Of a stretch of 22,256 nt of DNA, positions 7,386 to 14,783 are shown piece after piece. Source of the DNA: DATKEH01 sp035546355 (GTDB lineage: Bacteria > Acidobacteriota > Thermoanaerobaculia > Multivoradales > JAIOJS01); NCBI GenBank assembly GCA_035546355.1, contig DATKEH010000114.1:1-22256 (forward strand), read 5' to 3'. Under the pieces are notes generated by a model, which made no database searches, was not told the origin of the DNA, and worked only from the letters and a program-made list of their open reading frames with translations. The position numbers and the translations under genes were made by a program. Each line of letters starts with the position of its first letter. The stretch's first letter is position 1.

Positions 7386-8774
7386 GTGAGCCGCCGGCGC
7401 AGCCTGCCGCCGGGGCCGCGCGGGCGCCGCCTGACGCCCCGCCGCACGCCGCAGGACAACGTGCGGGTGGCGGCGGCCTGGGTGGTCGAGCGCACCCTCG
7501 CCTCGGCGTCCCCGGCCGCCGGCTACCTGCGCGGGGTGATGGATCGCTTCGAGGAGCGCGACCAGGCGCTGCTGCAGGAGCTGGTCTACGGCACCCTGCG
7601 CTGGCTGCGGCGGATCGACCATGTGCTGGCGGCCGCCAGCCACCGCCGCTTCGAGGAGATCGAGCAGCCGCTGCGGGCGCCGCTGCGCATCGCCGCCTAT
7701 CAGCTCCTGTTCCTCGAGCGCGTCCCGCCCTACGCCGCCGTCGACGAGGCGGTGGAGCAGGCGGGGTACCTGACGCACCGCGGCGGCGCCAGCTTCGTCA
7801 ACGCGGTGTTGCGGCGGATCGCCCGTAGCCCCCGGCCAGGCGCCTGGCCGGTGGAGGAGCGCGACCCGGTGCGGCGGCTGGCGGTGGAGCTCAGCCACCC
7901 CGATTTCCTGGTGCAGCGCTGGTGCGACCGCTTCGGCCACGAGCGGACGCAGCGGCTGCTGGCGGCCAACAACACGCCCAAGCCGATGCACCTGCTCGCC
8001 TTCCGCGACCGCGGCGGGCGCGAGCTGCTGGCGGAGGCGCTGATCGACGAGGGGCTGGAAGTCGAGCCGTCGGCGCTCTCTCCGCTGGGGCTGATCGTGC
8101 GCGCCGGCAACCCTCTCACCACCCGCAGCTTCGCCCAGGGGGACTGCTACGTGCAGGACGAGGCGGCCCAGGTGGCGGCGTTGCTGCCGCCGCCGGCCGG
8201 CGGCGAGCGGGTGCTCGACGTGGCGGCGTCGCCGGGCGGCAAGAGCCTGGCCCTGGTGGCCTGGGAGCCGGGGCTGCGACCGGTGCTCGCCGACCGCAGC
8301 CTGCAGCGTCTCGGGCCGCTGCGGGAGAACCTGCGGCGCCTCGGCCGCGGCCTGCCCGTCGTCGCCGCCGACGGCGCCAGCCCCCCCTTCGACGGCGGCT
8401 TCGACCGCGTCGTGCTCGACCTGCCGTGCTCCGGCACCGGCACCTTGCGCAAGCACCCCGAGCTCAAGTGGCGCCTCTCGGAGGGGGAGATCGGGCGCCT
8501 GGCGCAACAGGGGCGGCGGCTGCTGGCCGCGGCGGCGCCCCTGCTGGCGCCCGGCGGCCGGCTGGTGGCGATCACCTGCTCGATCGAGGCCGAGGAGAAC
8601 GAGGAGCTGATCGCCGGCGCCGAGGGCGGGCTGGCGCAGCTGCGCCCCGTCGACCTCGCCGCCTCGACGCCGGCCCCCGCGGACCGCGGCCTGGAGGCTC
8701 CCGGCCGCTGGCGGCTGCTGCCCGGCGGCGATCACGACGGCTTCACCGTCCAGGTCCTCGAGCGCCGCCGGTGA
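7386..8774 (+). CDS. rsmB: 16S rRNA (cytosine967-C5) methyltransferase RsmB
   Basis: 462 aa from the GTG at 7386, the first in-frame start after fmt; a slightly later start is possible because the first 20 residues are only basic and proline-rich. An N-terminal NusB-like RNA-binding helical domain spans about 25-165. The C-terminal Rossmann methyltransferase has SAM motif LDVAASPGGKS (usual form D-x-CAAPGGKT, so the first Cys is replaced by Ala), motif IV LDLPCSGTGTLRKHPELKW with C348, and motif VI ITCSIEAEENE with the catalytic nucleophile C398. Both cysteines of the RNA m5C mechanism are present. It lies 10 bp downstream of fmt and is probably co-transcribed with it. A 20-bp perfect palindrome lies inside the coding sequence at 7832-7851. 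Confidence 0.94.
   Translation: MSRRRSLPPGPRGRRLTPRRTPQDNVRVAAAWVVERTLASASPAAGYLRGVMDRFEERDQALLQELVYGTLRWLRRIDHVLAAASHRRFEEIEQPLRAPLRIAAYQLLFLERVPPYAAVDEAVEQAGYLTHRGGASFVNAVLRRIARSPRPGAWPVEERDPVRRLAVELSHPDFLVQRWCDRFGHERTQRLLAANNTPKPMHLLAFRDRGGRELLAEALIDEGLEVEPSALSPLGLIVRAGNPLTTRSFAQGDCYVQDEAAQVAALLPPPAGGERVLDVAASPGGKSLALVAWEPGLRPVLADRSLQRLGPLRENLRRLGRGLPVVAADGASPPFDGGFDRVVLDLPCSGTGTLRKHPELKWRLSEGEIGRLAQQGRRLLAAAAPLLAPGGRLVAITCSIEAEENEELIAGAEGGLAQLRPVDLAASTPAPADRGLEAPGRWRLLPGGDHDGFTVQVLERRR
7832..7851. repeat. 20-bp perfect palindrome inside rsmB
   Basis: CCGGCCAGGC followed directly by its reverse complement, with no spacer. It encodes part of the linker between the NusB-like and methyltransferase regions (codons around PRPGAWPV). 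It could be a protein-binding site, a hairpin-forming site or chance in GC-rich DNA. Confidence 0.6.
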
Positions 8775-8846
8775 CGCCCATCCGCGAGCGCGCAGGCGAT
8801 CCCCTGCCGTCCCCGGTCGCGATCGATTCCCCGAGTCCGCTTTCGG

Positions 8847-8876
8847 TTGACAGCTTCTTGCCGCCTGCTTTATCGT
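8847..8876 (+). promoter_or_regulatory. Sigma-70-type promoter of the HU gene
   Basis: A perfect -35 TTGACA (8847-8852), an 18-bp spacer and -10 TATCGT (8871-8876). This is the only textbook two-box promoter in the window, which fits an abundant nucleoid protein. The start would be near 8883, leaving a leader of about 37 nt that contains a strong GGAGGAG ribosome-binding site (8911-8917). Confidence 0.75.
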
Positions 8877-8919
8877 GCCCGGGGCGCACCCGAAAACCAA
8901 CCTGAGGCGAGGAGGAGAG

Positions 8920-9201
8920 ATGGCGGGCAAAGCGGACATCGTCGCGTACGTCGCAGACAACGTGGAGGGGATCTCCAAGAAGCAGGCGGCCGCGGCCGTC
9001 GAGTCGGTCGTGGAGGCCATCTCCATGCACCTGGAGAAGGGGGAGCGGGTGCAGGTGCCCGGGCTGGGCAGCTTCAGCGTCGGGTCGCGCGCCGCCCGCA
9101 CCGGCCGCAACCCCAAGACCGGCCAGAGCATCCGGATCGCCGCCAGCAAGAACGTCAAGTTCAAGGCGGGCAAGGATCTCAAGGAGAGCGTCAACTCCTG
9201 A
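8920..9201 (+). CDS. hup: DNA-binding protein HU
   Basis: 93 aa, the normal size of HU. It is a dimeric histone-like protein that bends DNA without strong sequence preference. The N-terminal helices (KADIVAYVADNVEGISKKQA) are followed by VQVPGLGSFSV, and the beta-arm carries the family motif GRNPKTGQSI (77-86 region) whose proline intercalates into DNA. The ATG at 8920 has a very strong Shine-Dalgarno (GGAGGAG) 2-8 nt upstream, unlike most genes here, and a perfect -35 box. An in-frame ATG at 8875 falls inside the -10 region and is rejected. The gene is monocistronic and ends in a 10-bp hairpin shared with the convergent glycosyltransferase. Confidence 0.97.
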   Translation: MAGKADIVAYVADNVEGISKKQAAAAVESVVEAISMHLEKGERVQVPGLGSFSVGSRAARTGRNPKTGQSIRIAASKNVKFKAGKDLKESVNS

Positions 9202-9229
9202 TCCCGGTCCGTCCTCGCGACCCCCGGGG

Positions 9230-9260
9230 GGCCCTGCGGCGGTCGCGCCCGCAGGGCCGT
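9230..9260. terminator. Bidirectional terminator between HU and glycosyltransferase genes
   Basis: A 10-bp perfect stem GGCCCTGCGG (9230-9239) with CCGCAGGGCC (9249-9258), 9-nt loop, followed by GTTTCG on the plus strand. It sits in the 75-bp gap between convergent genes. The T-run is short, so termination strength is uncertain. Confidence 0.65.
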
Positions 9261-9276
9261 TTCGCCCCCGCCGCCG

Positions 9277-9957
9277 TCACCGCACGTGACGGTAGAGCCC
9301 GGCCAGGCGCCGCGGCGGCACCCCGAGGACGAACAGGGCCCAGATGAGCCAGTTGCGGACGACGGTGCGCAGCAGCCCCCGCTGCCGGTAGCGGCGGGCG
9401 GCGGTGGTGACCGGCCAGGGCAGCAGCGCCGGGTGCTGCTGGCGCCGCAGGCGGCGGGCGAGGTCGAGATCCTCGAGGACGGGCCAGTCGCGAAAACCGC
9501 CGATCTCGGCGAACGCGCGGCGGGTGACGAACTGCGCCTGGTCGCCCAGGGGCAGCCCGGTGAGCCGGGTGCGCCAGCTGATCAGGCGGCCGGTGAGGCG
9601 GAACCGCCAGGAAGGGTCGTCGAAGGCGAGGGGGAAGGCACCCCACCGCCGCCCGGCGGCCACCGCCCGCCGCACCCCCTCGCCGGCCTGCGGCGGCAGC
9701 AGCGTGTCGGCGTGGAGGAAGAGCAGCACGTCGCCGCTCGCCGCCGCGGCTCCCCGGTTGAGCTGCGGGCCCCGCCCCGGAGGCCCGCAGACGACGCGGG
9801 CGCCGAGGGCGCTGGCGACGGCGGCGGTGCCGTCGCCGCTGCCGCCGTCGCTGACGATCAGCTCGTCGGCCTGCGAGCGGGCCGCGGGTAGGCAGCGTTG
9901 CAGGGCCGCCGCCTCGTCGAGGGCGGGGACGACGATGCTCAGCCGCAACGGCTCCAA
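9277..9957 (-). CDS. Family 2 glycosyltransferase, TIGR04283 type
   Basis: 226 aa from a TTG at 9955-9957. The GT-A fold is clear: LSIVVPALDEA at the N-terminus, SDGGSGDGT (sugar-nucleotide binding), PGRGPQLNRGA, the metal-binding LLFLHADT, GDQAQFV and the acidic EDLDLARRL. The RGPQLN-GA, HADT and GDQA combination is typical of the subgroup named rSAM/selenodomain-associated transferase 2. It is probably cytosolic or membrane-peripheral, with a C-terminal hydrophobic stretch (WLIWALFVLGV). There is no in-frame ATG near the conserved start; the TTG sits exactly 10 nt after a TACACT box, matching the spacing seen at moaC and serA. A second TTG three codons later is possible. It diverges from moaC. 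Donor and acceptor are unknown. Confidence 0.88.
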   Translation of the reverse strand: MEPLRLSIVVPALDEAAALQRCLPAARSQADELIVSDGGSGDGTAAVASALGARVVCGPPGRGPQLNRGAAAASGDVLLFLHADTLLPPQAGEGVRRAVAAGRRWGAFPLAFDDPSWRFRLTGRLISWRTRLTGLPLGDQAQFVTRRAFAEIGGFRDWPVLEDLDLARRLRRQQHPALLPWPVTTAARRYRQRGLLRTVVRNWLIWALFVLGVPPRRLAGLYRHVR

Positions 9958-9967
9958 GATGGGCGCG

Positions 9968-9980
9968 AGTGTACTACCAT
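9968..9980. promoter_or_regulatory. Back-to-back -10 boxes of divergent glycosyltransferase and moaC promoters
   Basis: The minus-strand -10 TACACT (9973-9968) and plus-strand -10 TACCAT (9975-9980) are separated by one base pair. Each lies 10 nt from its start codon (TTG at 9957, ATG at 9991), giving leaders of only about 3-4 nt. No -35 boxes stand out on either side. Confidence 0.5.
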
Positions 9981-9990
9981 CGCTGCGGCC

Positions 9991-10455
9991 ATGGGCGGCG
10001 ACTTCTCCCACCTCGACGACCAGGGCGCCGCCCACATGGTCGACGTCTCCGACAAGCCGGTGAGCCGCCGCGTCGCCGAGGCCTCCTGCCACGTCCGGCT
10101 CAGCGCCGAGACGGTGGCCCGCCTCGACCGCCTGCCCAAGGGGGACGCCTTCGCCGTGGCGCGGCTCGCCGGCATCCAGGGGGCGAAGGCGACCGCCACC
10201 CTGGTGCCGCTCGCCCACCCCCTGCCCCTCGACCAGGTGGAGGTCGCCCTGCGGGCGGCGGAGGGCGGGGTGTCGATCCACAGCCGGGTGGTGGCGCACG
10301 GCCGCACCGGCGCCGAGATGGAGGCGCTCACCGCCTGCGCCGTGGCGGCCCTGGCGCTGTACGACATGGTCAAGGCGGTGGAGCGCGGAGCGGTGATCGG
10401 CGAGCTGCGCCTGGAAGCCAAGTCGGGCGGGGTGCGCGGGGACTTCCGGCGGTGA
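9991..10455 (+). CDS. moaC: Cyclic pyranopterin monophosphate synthase MoaC
   Basis: 154 aa. It converts the MoaA product 3',8-cyclo-GTP to cyclic pyranopterin monophosphate, the second step of molybdenum cofactor synthesis. Family signatures in order: FSHLDDQGAAHMVDVSDK (5-22), KGDAFAVARLAGIQGAK (50-66), LVPLAHPLPL (71-80; H76), GAEMEALTACAVAALALYDMVKAV (107-130; E109/E111, D125, K128) and LEAKSGGVRGDF. Length fits (about 160 aa). The ATG at 9991 gives the conserved N-terminus, and a -10 box lies 10 nt upstream. The stop overlaps the GTG start of the next gene. No other moa/moe gene is in the window, so this step is split from the rest of the pathway. Confidence 0.96.
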   Translation: MGGDFSHLDDQGAAHMVDVSDKPVSRRVAEASCHVRLSAETVARLDRLPKGDAFAVARLAGIQGAKATATLVPLAHPLPLDQVEVALRAAEGGVSIHSRVVAHGRTGAEMEALTACAVAALALYDMVKAVERGAVIGELRLEAKSGGVRGDFRR

Positions 10456-11621
10456 TCCTTACCGGCCTAGACCGGCTGCTGGCCGACCCTGCGCCGCTGC
10501 GCGGGCGGCGCTACGGCCTGCTCTCCCACATCCCCTCGGTCACCGCCGAGCTAGTGCCGGCGCACGTCGCGCTGGCGGCCATCGCCGACATGCCGCAGGT
10601 GCTGTTCGGCCCCGAGCACGGCTACTACGGGGTGGAGCAGGACATGGTGCCGAGCGAGGACCAGCACGACCCGTGGACCGGCGTCCTGATCCGCTCGCTG
10701 TACGGCAGCGATCCGGACAGCCTGCGGCCGACACCCGACGCCTTTCGCGGCCTCGACCTGCTGCTCGTCGACCTGCAGGACGTCGGCAGCCGCTACTACA
10801 CCTACTGCGCGACGGCGCTGTGGGCGGTGGAGGGGGCGCTCGCCGCGGGCTGCGAGGTGTGGGTGCTGGACCGCCCCAACCCCCTGGGCGGTGAGGTGGT
10901 GGAAGGCAACCTGCTGCGCCCCGGCTTCGCGTCGTTCGTCGGCGCCTTCCCCCACCCGGTGCGGCATGGGCTGACCCTGGGCGAGGTCGTCACCCTGGAG
11001 CTGCGCCGCGGCGGGCGGGCGAACGGTTGGCGGGTGTGGGAGGTGGAGGGCTGGCGGCGCGAGATGCTGTGGCCGCAGACGGGCCGGCCGTGGATCGCCC
11101 CTTCGCCCAACATGCCGAGCTTCGCCACCGCCCTGGTCTACCCCGGGATGTGCCTGGTCGAGGGCACACGGGTGTCGGAGGGGCGCGGCACCACGCGGCC
11201 GTTCCAGCTGCTGGGGGCGCCGCACCTCGACCCGATGGAGCTGGTGCGGCGGCTCGACGGCAGCGCCCTTCCCGGGGTGCGCTTCGTCCCCACCTACTTC
11301 CGGCCGCAGTACCAGAAGCACGCCGGCCGCCACTGCGGCGGCGTCGAGGTGGTGGTCACCGACCCCGCCGCCTTCCGCCCCTACCGCACCGGCGTCGAGG
11401 TGTTGGCGGTGCTGGCGGGGCTGACCGATCCGGCGGAGCTGTGGCGGCGCGAGCCCTACGAGTTCGTCAGCGACCGCCCGGCCATCGACCTCCTCGCCGG
11501 CAGCGACGCGCTGCGCCAGCGGCTCGACGCGGGCGACGGCGTCCGCGGCTGGGTGGAGAGCTGGAGCGAGGACGAGCGGCGCTTCCGCGACGAGCGGCAG
11601 GGCGCGCTGCTCTACGGGTGA
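10452..11621 (+). CDS. namZ: DUF1343 / NamZ-type exo-beta-N-acetylmuramidase (GH171)
   Basis: 389 aa from a GTG (10452-10454) that overlaps the moaC TGA, so it is translationally coupled. The family is recognised from FGPEHGYYG (52-60), LLVDLQDVGSRYYTY (about 98-112), WVLDRPNPLGG, SPNMPSFATALVYPGMC and the EGTRVSEGRGTTRPF segment. Characterised members (GH171) release terminal MurNAc from peptidoglycan fragments for cell-wall recycling. Length matches the catalytic module. No signal peptide is visible: the start MILTGLDRLLADP is not hydrophobic enough, which suggests a cytoplasmic recycling role. The substrate is inferred from family only. It is followed 6 bp later by an unrecognised small gene. 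Confidence 0.88.
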   Translation: MILTGLDRLLADPAPLRGRRYGLLSHIPSVTAELVPAHVALAAIADMPQVLFGPEHGYYGVEQDMVPSEDQHDPWTGVLIRSLYGSDPDSLRPTPDAFRGLDLLLVDLQDVGSRYYTYCATALWAVEGALAAGCEVWVLDRPNPLGGEVVEGNLLRPGFASFVGAFPHPVRHGLTLGEVVTLELRRGGRANGWRVWEVEGWRREMLWPQTGRPWIAPSPNMPSFATALVYPGMCLVEGTRVSEGRGTTRPFQLLGAPHLDPMELVRRLDGSALPGVRFVPTYFRPQYQKHAGRHCGGVEVVVTDPAAFRPYRTGVEVLAVLAGLTDPAELWRREPYEFVSDRPAIDLLAGSDALRQRLDAGDGVRGWVESWSEDERRFRDERQGALLYG

Positions 11622-11627
11622 CGGGCG

Positions 11628-12050
11628 ATGCAGCGCGTCCACCTGCTGCGGGTCGATGCCGCGGCCGAGGTCTTCACGCCGCTGTGGGCGGCGGCGCGGC
11701 AGGGGGGGGTGCGGCTGGGGTGGCTCGACCTCGAGGCCGGGGCGACAGCGCCGCCCGCCCCCCTGCTGCAGGCGGCGGCGGCCGGCGCCCTGCGCGCCGT
11801 GGCGGTGGGGGAGGGGGTCACGACGGCGGTCAAGGCGCTGCGCGGTGAGCCGGTGCTGCGCGACCTGCTGCGCGAGCACTTCGTGGGCTGCGCCGCCGTG
11901 CTGGTGCGCGGCGAGGTGGCCGCGCCGGCGCTGACGGCCGCCGGCGACGAGCGATGGACGGTGGCCGGCGCGGATTGGTCGCGGCGGCTCTCCAGCGCCG
12001 AGCTGCTGGCGGCGTTGCGGCGGCCGCGTCCCTGGCCCGCCGGCCATTGA
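11628..12050 (+). CDS. Small protein of unknown function
   Basis: 140 aa, not recognised. It starts 6 nt after the namZ stop and shows the same strong GC third-position bias as its neighbours, so I believe it is translated. It is alanine- and leucine-rich with alternating helices and strands (VHLLRVDAAAEVFTPLW, LRAVAVGEGVTTAVKALRG, HFVGCAAVLVRGEV) and ends WSRRLSSAELLAALRRPRPW. There is no signal peptide, membrane span, cysteine cluster or nucleotide-binding motif. The repeated short hydrophobic strands suggest a compact alpha/beta protein. A run of eight G (11702-11709) lies in codons for QGGV. Its place between namZ and serine-pathway genes gives no firm function. Confidence 0.7.
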   Translation: MQRVHLLRVDAAAEVFTPLWAAARQGGVRLGWLDLEAGATAPPAPLLQAAAAGALRAVAVGEGVTTAVKALRGEPVLRDLLREHFVGCAAVLVRGEVAAPALTAAGDERWTVAGADWSRRLSSAELLAALRRPRPWPAGH

Positions 12051-12075
12051 CCGGCCGGCTCCCCGGTGACAGGAT
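12047..12075 (+). promoter_or_regulatory. Possible promoter for the aminotransferase-serA genes
   Basis: TTGACC (12047-12052, overlapping the TGA stop of the preceding gene), a 17-bp spacer and CAGGAT (12070-12075). The start would fall near 12082, about 33 nt before the aminotransferase ATG. The -10 departs from the TANNNT seen elsewhere, so confidence is low. A (GCC)5 run at 12091-12107 lies in the leader. Confidence 0.35.
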
Positions 12076-12115
12076 GCCGCGGCGCGGCACGCCGCCGCCG
12101 CCGCCGCTTTCGGCC

Positions 12116-13192
12116 ATGCCCCCGATCCGCTTCTTCCTCCCCGGCCCGACGTTCGTGCACCCCGAGGTGCTGGCGGCCCAGGCGGCGCAACCGGTCGCCC
12201 ACCGCTCCGCCGCCTTCCGCGAGATCTACGAGCGGGTCGCGCAGCGCCTCGCCGTCGTCTTCCGCAGCGAGCGCGAGGTGATCCTCGCCACCGGCAGCGG
12301 CACGCTGCTGATGCAGGCGGCGGTTCAGTCGCTGGTCGAGCGGCGCGTCCTGCACCTGGTGTGCGGCGCCTTCTCGGCGCGCTGGCAGGAGATCAGCCGC
12401 AGCCTCGGCAAGGAGGCGGACACGGTGGCGGTGCCATGGGGGGAGGCGGTGGCGCCGGAGCTGGTGCGGCAGGCGCTGCGCCGGGCGCGCTACGATGCGG
12501 TGACCCTCGCCCATTGCGAGACCTCCACCGGGGTGCTGAGCCCGCTGCCGGAGATCGCCGCGGTGGTGCGCGAGGAGAGCGAGGCGCTGCTGCTCGTCGA
12601 CGCCGTCTCTTCGCTGGCCGGGGCGGCGGTGGAGACCGCGGAGTGGGGGCTCGACCTGGTGCTCACCGCGTCGCAGAAGGCGCTGGCGCTGCCGCCGGGG
12701 CTCGCCTTCGCCACGCTGTCGCCGCGAGCCGAGGAGCGGGCGGAGCGGGGGACCCGCCGCGGCTTCTACACCGACCTGCGGCGCTACCTGCAGAAGCACC
12801 GCGAGGGGGGGCCGATCTCGACCCCTGCGGTGACCCTGGTGTACGCGCTGGACCGCCAGCTGGAGCGGCTGCTCGCCGAGGGCGTGGAGGAGCGCTGGGA
12901 GCGCCATCGGCGGCTGCTGCGGCGCACCGAGGCCTGGTCGCAGCAGCGGGGGGTGCCGTTCGCCGCCGCCGCCGGGGCCCGCTCGCCGACGGTGAGCGCC
13001 CTGCGGGCGCCGGCCGGGTGGCAGGCGCCGGCGTGGGTGCAGGCCCTGGCGCGGCGCGGGTTCACCGTCGGCGGCGGCTACGGCGACTGGAAGCGCGACA
13101 CCTTCCGCATCGGTCACATGGGAGAGGTCTCCGAGGCGGATCTCGACGGCCTGCTGGCCGCCCTCGATGACGTGCTGGCCGCGGGCCGCTAG
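12116..13192 (+). CDS. Class V aminotransferase, probable phosphoserine aminotransferase
   Basis: 358 aa. This is a fold-type I PLP enzyme of the serine-pyruvate/alanine-glyoxylate aminotransferase group: FFLPGPTFVHPEVLAA (6-21), ATGSGTLLM (58-66, phosphate loop), HCETSTGVLSPL (133-144), LLVDAVSSLAG with PLP-pyridine D162, and SQKAL with Schiff-base K188. It is not of the classic SerC type. Because serA begins 14 nt after its stop, I infer that it supplies the 3-phosphohydroxypyruvate to phosphoserine step, as class V enzymes do in some archaea and bacteria. A serine-pyruvate or serine-glyoxylate role cannot be excluded. The ATG at 12116 opens the conserved N-terminus; an ATG at 12074 would add a proline-rich tail from a GCC repeat and overlaps the putative -10. 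No Shine-Dalgarno is seen. Confidence 0.85.
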   Translation: MPPIRFFLPGPTFVHPEVLAAQAAQPVAHRSAAFREIYERVAQRLAVVFRSEREVILATGSGTLLMQAAVQSLVERRVLHLVCGAFSARWQEISRSLGKEADTVAVPWGEAVAPELVRQALRRARYDAVTLAHCETSTGVLSPLPEIAAVVREESEALLLVDAVSSLAGAAVETAEWGLDLVLTASQKALALPPGLAFATLSPRAEERAERGTRRGFYTDLRRYLQKHREGGPISTPAVTLVYALDRQLERLLAEGVEERWERHRRLLRRTEAWSQQRGVPFAAAAGARSPTVSALRAPAGWQAPAWVQALARRGFTVGGGYGDWKRDTFRIGHMGEVSEADLDGLLAALDDVLAAGR

Positions 13193-13195
13193 AAT
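13167..13195 (+). promoter_or_regulatory. Promoter of serA with near-leaderless spacing
   Basis: ATGACG (13167-13172, four of six to the -35 consensus), a 17-bp spacer and TAGAAT (13190-13195). The -10 overlaps the stop codon of the aminotransferase gene and is 10 nt from the serA ATG, predicting a leader of about 3-4 nt. Confidence 0.55.
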
Positions 13196-13205
13196 GCCGA
13201 CCTCC

Positions 13206-14783
13206 ATGTACAAGATCCTGATCGCGGATTCGCTGGACCCCGCCGGGCTCGAGGTGTTGCGCGCGAGCGGCGCCGAGGTGACCGAGCTCGCCGCCGAGGA
13301 CCGCCCGCGCCTGCCCGAGCTGCTGCCGGAGTACGACGCCCTGGTGGTGCGCAGCAGCACGCGGGTGACCGCCGAGCTGCTCGCCGCCGGCGCCCGGCTC
13401 AAGGTGGTGGGCCGCGCCGGCATCGGGGTCGACAACGTCGACGTGGCGGCGGCCACCGAGCGGGGCGTGCTGGTGGTCAACGCGCCCACCGCCAACCTGA
13501 TCTCGGCCACCGAGCACACCTTCGCGCTGCTGCTGGCGCTGGCCCGGCGGGTGCCCGCCGCCAACGCCGCCATGAAGCAGGAGGTGTGGGACCGCAAGAG
13601 CTTCGTCGGCCAGGAGCTGCAGCAGAAGACGCTGGGGGTGATCGGCTTCGGGCGCATCGGCCAGCAGGTGGCGGCGCGGGCGCGGGCCTTCGAGATGCAG
13701 GTGGTCGCCCACGATCCCTACCTCGATCCGGCGGTGGCGCGGCGGCTCGACGTCGAGCCGCTTTCCCTCGAGGAGCTGCTGGCGCGGGCCGACGTCGTCA
13801 CCCTACACGTGCCGTTGACCGACGAGACGCGCGGCCTGCTCGGCGCCGCCGAGCTGGCGCGGATGCGCCCCGGCGTGCTGCTCGTCAACTGCGCCCGCGG
13901 CGGCGTGGTGGACGAGGCGGCGCTGCTCGCCGCCCTCGACAGCGGCGGGGTCGCCGGCGCGGCGGTCGACGTCTTCGCCGAGGAACCCCCGCGCGACTGG
14001 GCGCTGGTCCACCACCCCGGGGTCATCGCCACTCCGCACATCGGCGCCCAGACGGTGGAGGCGCAGGAGCGCATCGCGTTGGAGACGGCGCGGATGGTGC
14101 TGGCGGCCCTGCAGGGCTCGCTCGCCATCTCCGCTGTCAACCTGCCCTTCCGCCCTGCCGGCACCCGCGGCGAGCCCTTCCTGCAACTCGGCGAGCGGCT
14201 GGGGCGGCTGGCCAGCGGCCTGGTCGAGGGCAGCCTCAACCGGGTGCAGGTCGACCTGTGGGGCGTCGAGGAGGCGCTCGAGGCGCCGGTGGCGGTGGCG
14301 GTGCTGCGCGGCGCGCTGTCCTGCTTCCTCGGCGAGGCGGTCAACTACGTCAACGCCGAGACCCTGGCGGCGGCGCGCGGCATCCAGGTGGTGCGGGCGA
14401 CCCATGCCGCCGAGGGCGACTACCCGCACCTGGTGGGGGTGTCGCTGTCCGGGCCGGAGGGGAGCGCCGAGCTCGCCGGCACCTTCTTCGCGGACGGCGA
14501 CCCGCGGGTGGTGCGCTTGGCCGGCTTCCGCCTGGAGTTCCGTCCCAAGGGGCGCCTGCTGGTGCTGACCAACCGCGACGTACCGGGAGTGGTCGGCAAG
14601 CTCGGCACGCTGCTCGGGGAGGCCGGCGTCAACATCGCCGAGATCCATCTGGCGCGGCGGCGCGCCGGGCGGGACGGGGCGATGGCGGTGGTGCGGATCG
14701 ACCAGGAGCCGCCCCCCGGAATGGTGCAGCGGATCGCCGAGCTGCCGGAGGTGCAGAGCGCGCGGCTGGTGGACGCGGGGTAG
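13206..14783 (+). CDS. serA: D-3-phosphoglycerate dehydrogenase, long ACT-containing form
   Basis: 525 aa, the full-length type I form. It oxidises 3-phosphoglycerate to 3-phosphohydroxypyruvate with NAD+, the first step of serine synthesis. The substrate domain carries VVGRAGIGVDNVDV (67-80). The NAD domain has GVIGFGRIGQQVA (144-156) and the aspartate of AHDPY (168-172), and the catalytic residues are R231 (NCARGGVVDE), E260 (FAEEPP) and H278 (ATPHIGAQT). An intervening ASB domain spans about 300-440, followed by a C-terminal ACT domain (about 452-525, LLVLTNRDVPGVVGKLGTLL) that usually binds serine for feedback control. The ATG at 13206 matches the usual N-terminus. It follows the aminotransferase by 14 nt and has its own -10 box. 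No serB is in the window. Confidence 0.97.
   Translation: MYKILIADSLDPAGLEVLRASGAEVTELAAEDRPRLPELLPEYDALVVRSSTRVTAELLAAGARLKVVGRAGIGVDNVDVAAATERGVLVVNAPTANLISATEHTFALLLALARRVPAANAAMKQEVWDRKSFVGQELQQKTLGVIGFGRIGQQVAARARAFEMQVVAHDPYLDPAVARRLDVEPLSLEELLARADVVTLHVPLTDETRGLLGAAELARMRPGVLLVNCARGGVVDEAALLAALDSGGVAGAAVDVFAEEPPRDWALVHHPGVIATPHIGAQTVEAQERIALETARMVLAALQGSLAISAVNLPFRPAGTRGEPFLQLGERLGRLASGLVEGSLNRVQVDLWGVEEALEAPVAVAVLRGALSCFLGEAVNYVNAETLAAARGIQVVRATHAAEGDYPHLVGVSLSGPEGSAELAGTFFADGDPRVVRLAGFRLEFRPKGRLLVLTNRDVPGVVGKLGTLLGEAGVNIAEIHLARRRAGRDGAMAVVRIDQEPPPGMVQRIAELPEVQSARLVDAG

Noticed and set aside
3773..7495. A 1240-codon open frame on the minus strand spanning ftsK and fmt
   Set aside because: It is antisense to two certain genes. 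In GC-rich DNA the antisense frame is rarely interrupted, and its composition (Arg, Gly, Pro, His-rich) is that of a shadow.
12074..12115. Earlier ATG for the aminotransferase
   Set aside because: It would encode a proline run from a GCC repeat, is not family-like and overlaps the putative -10.
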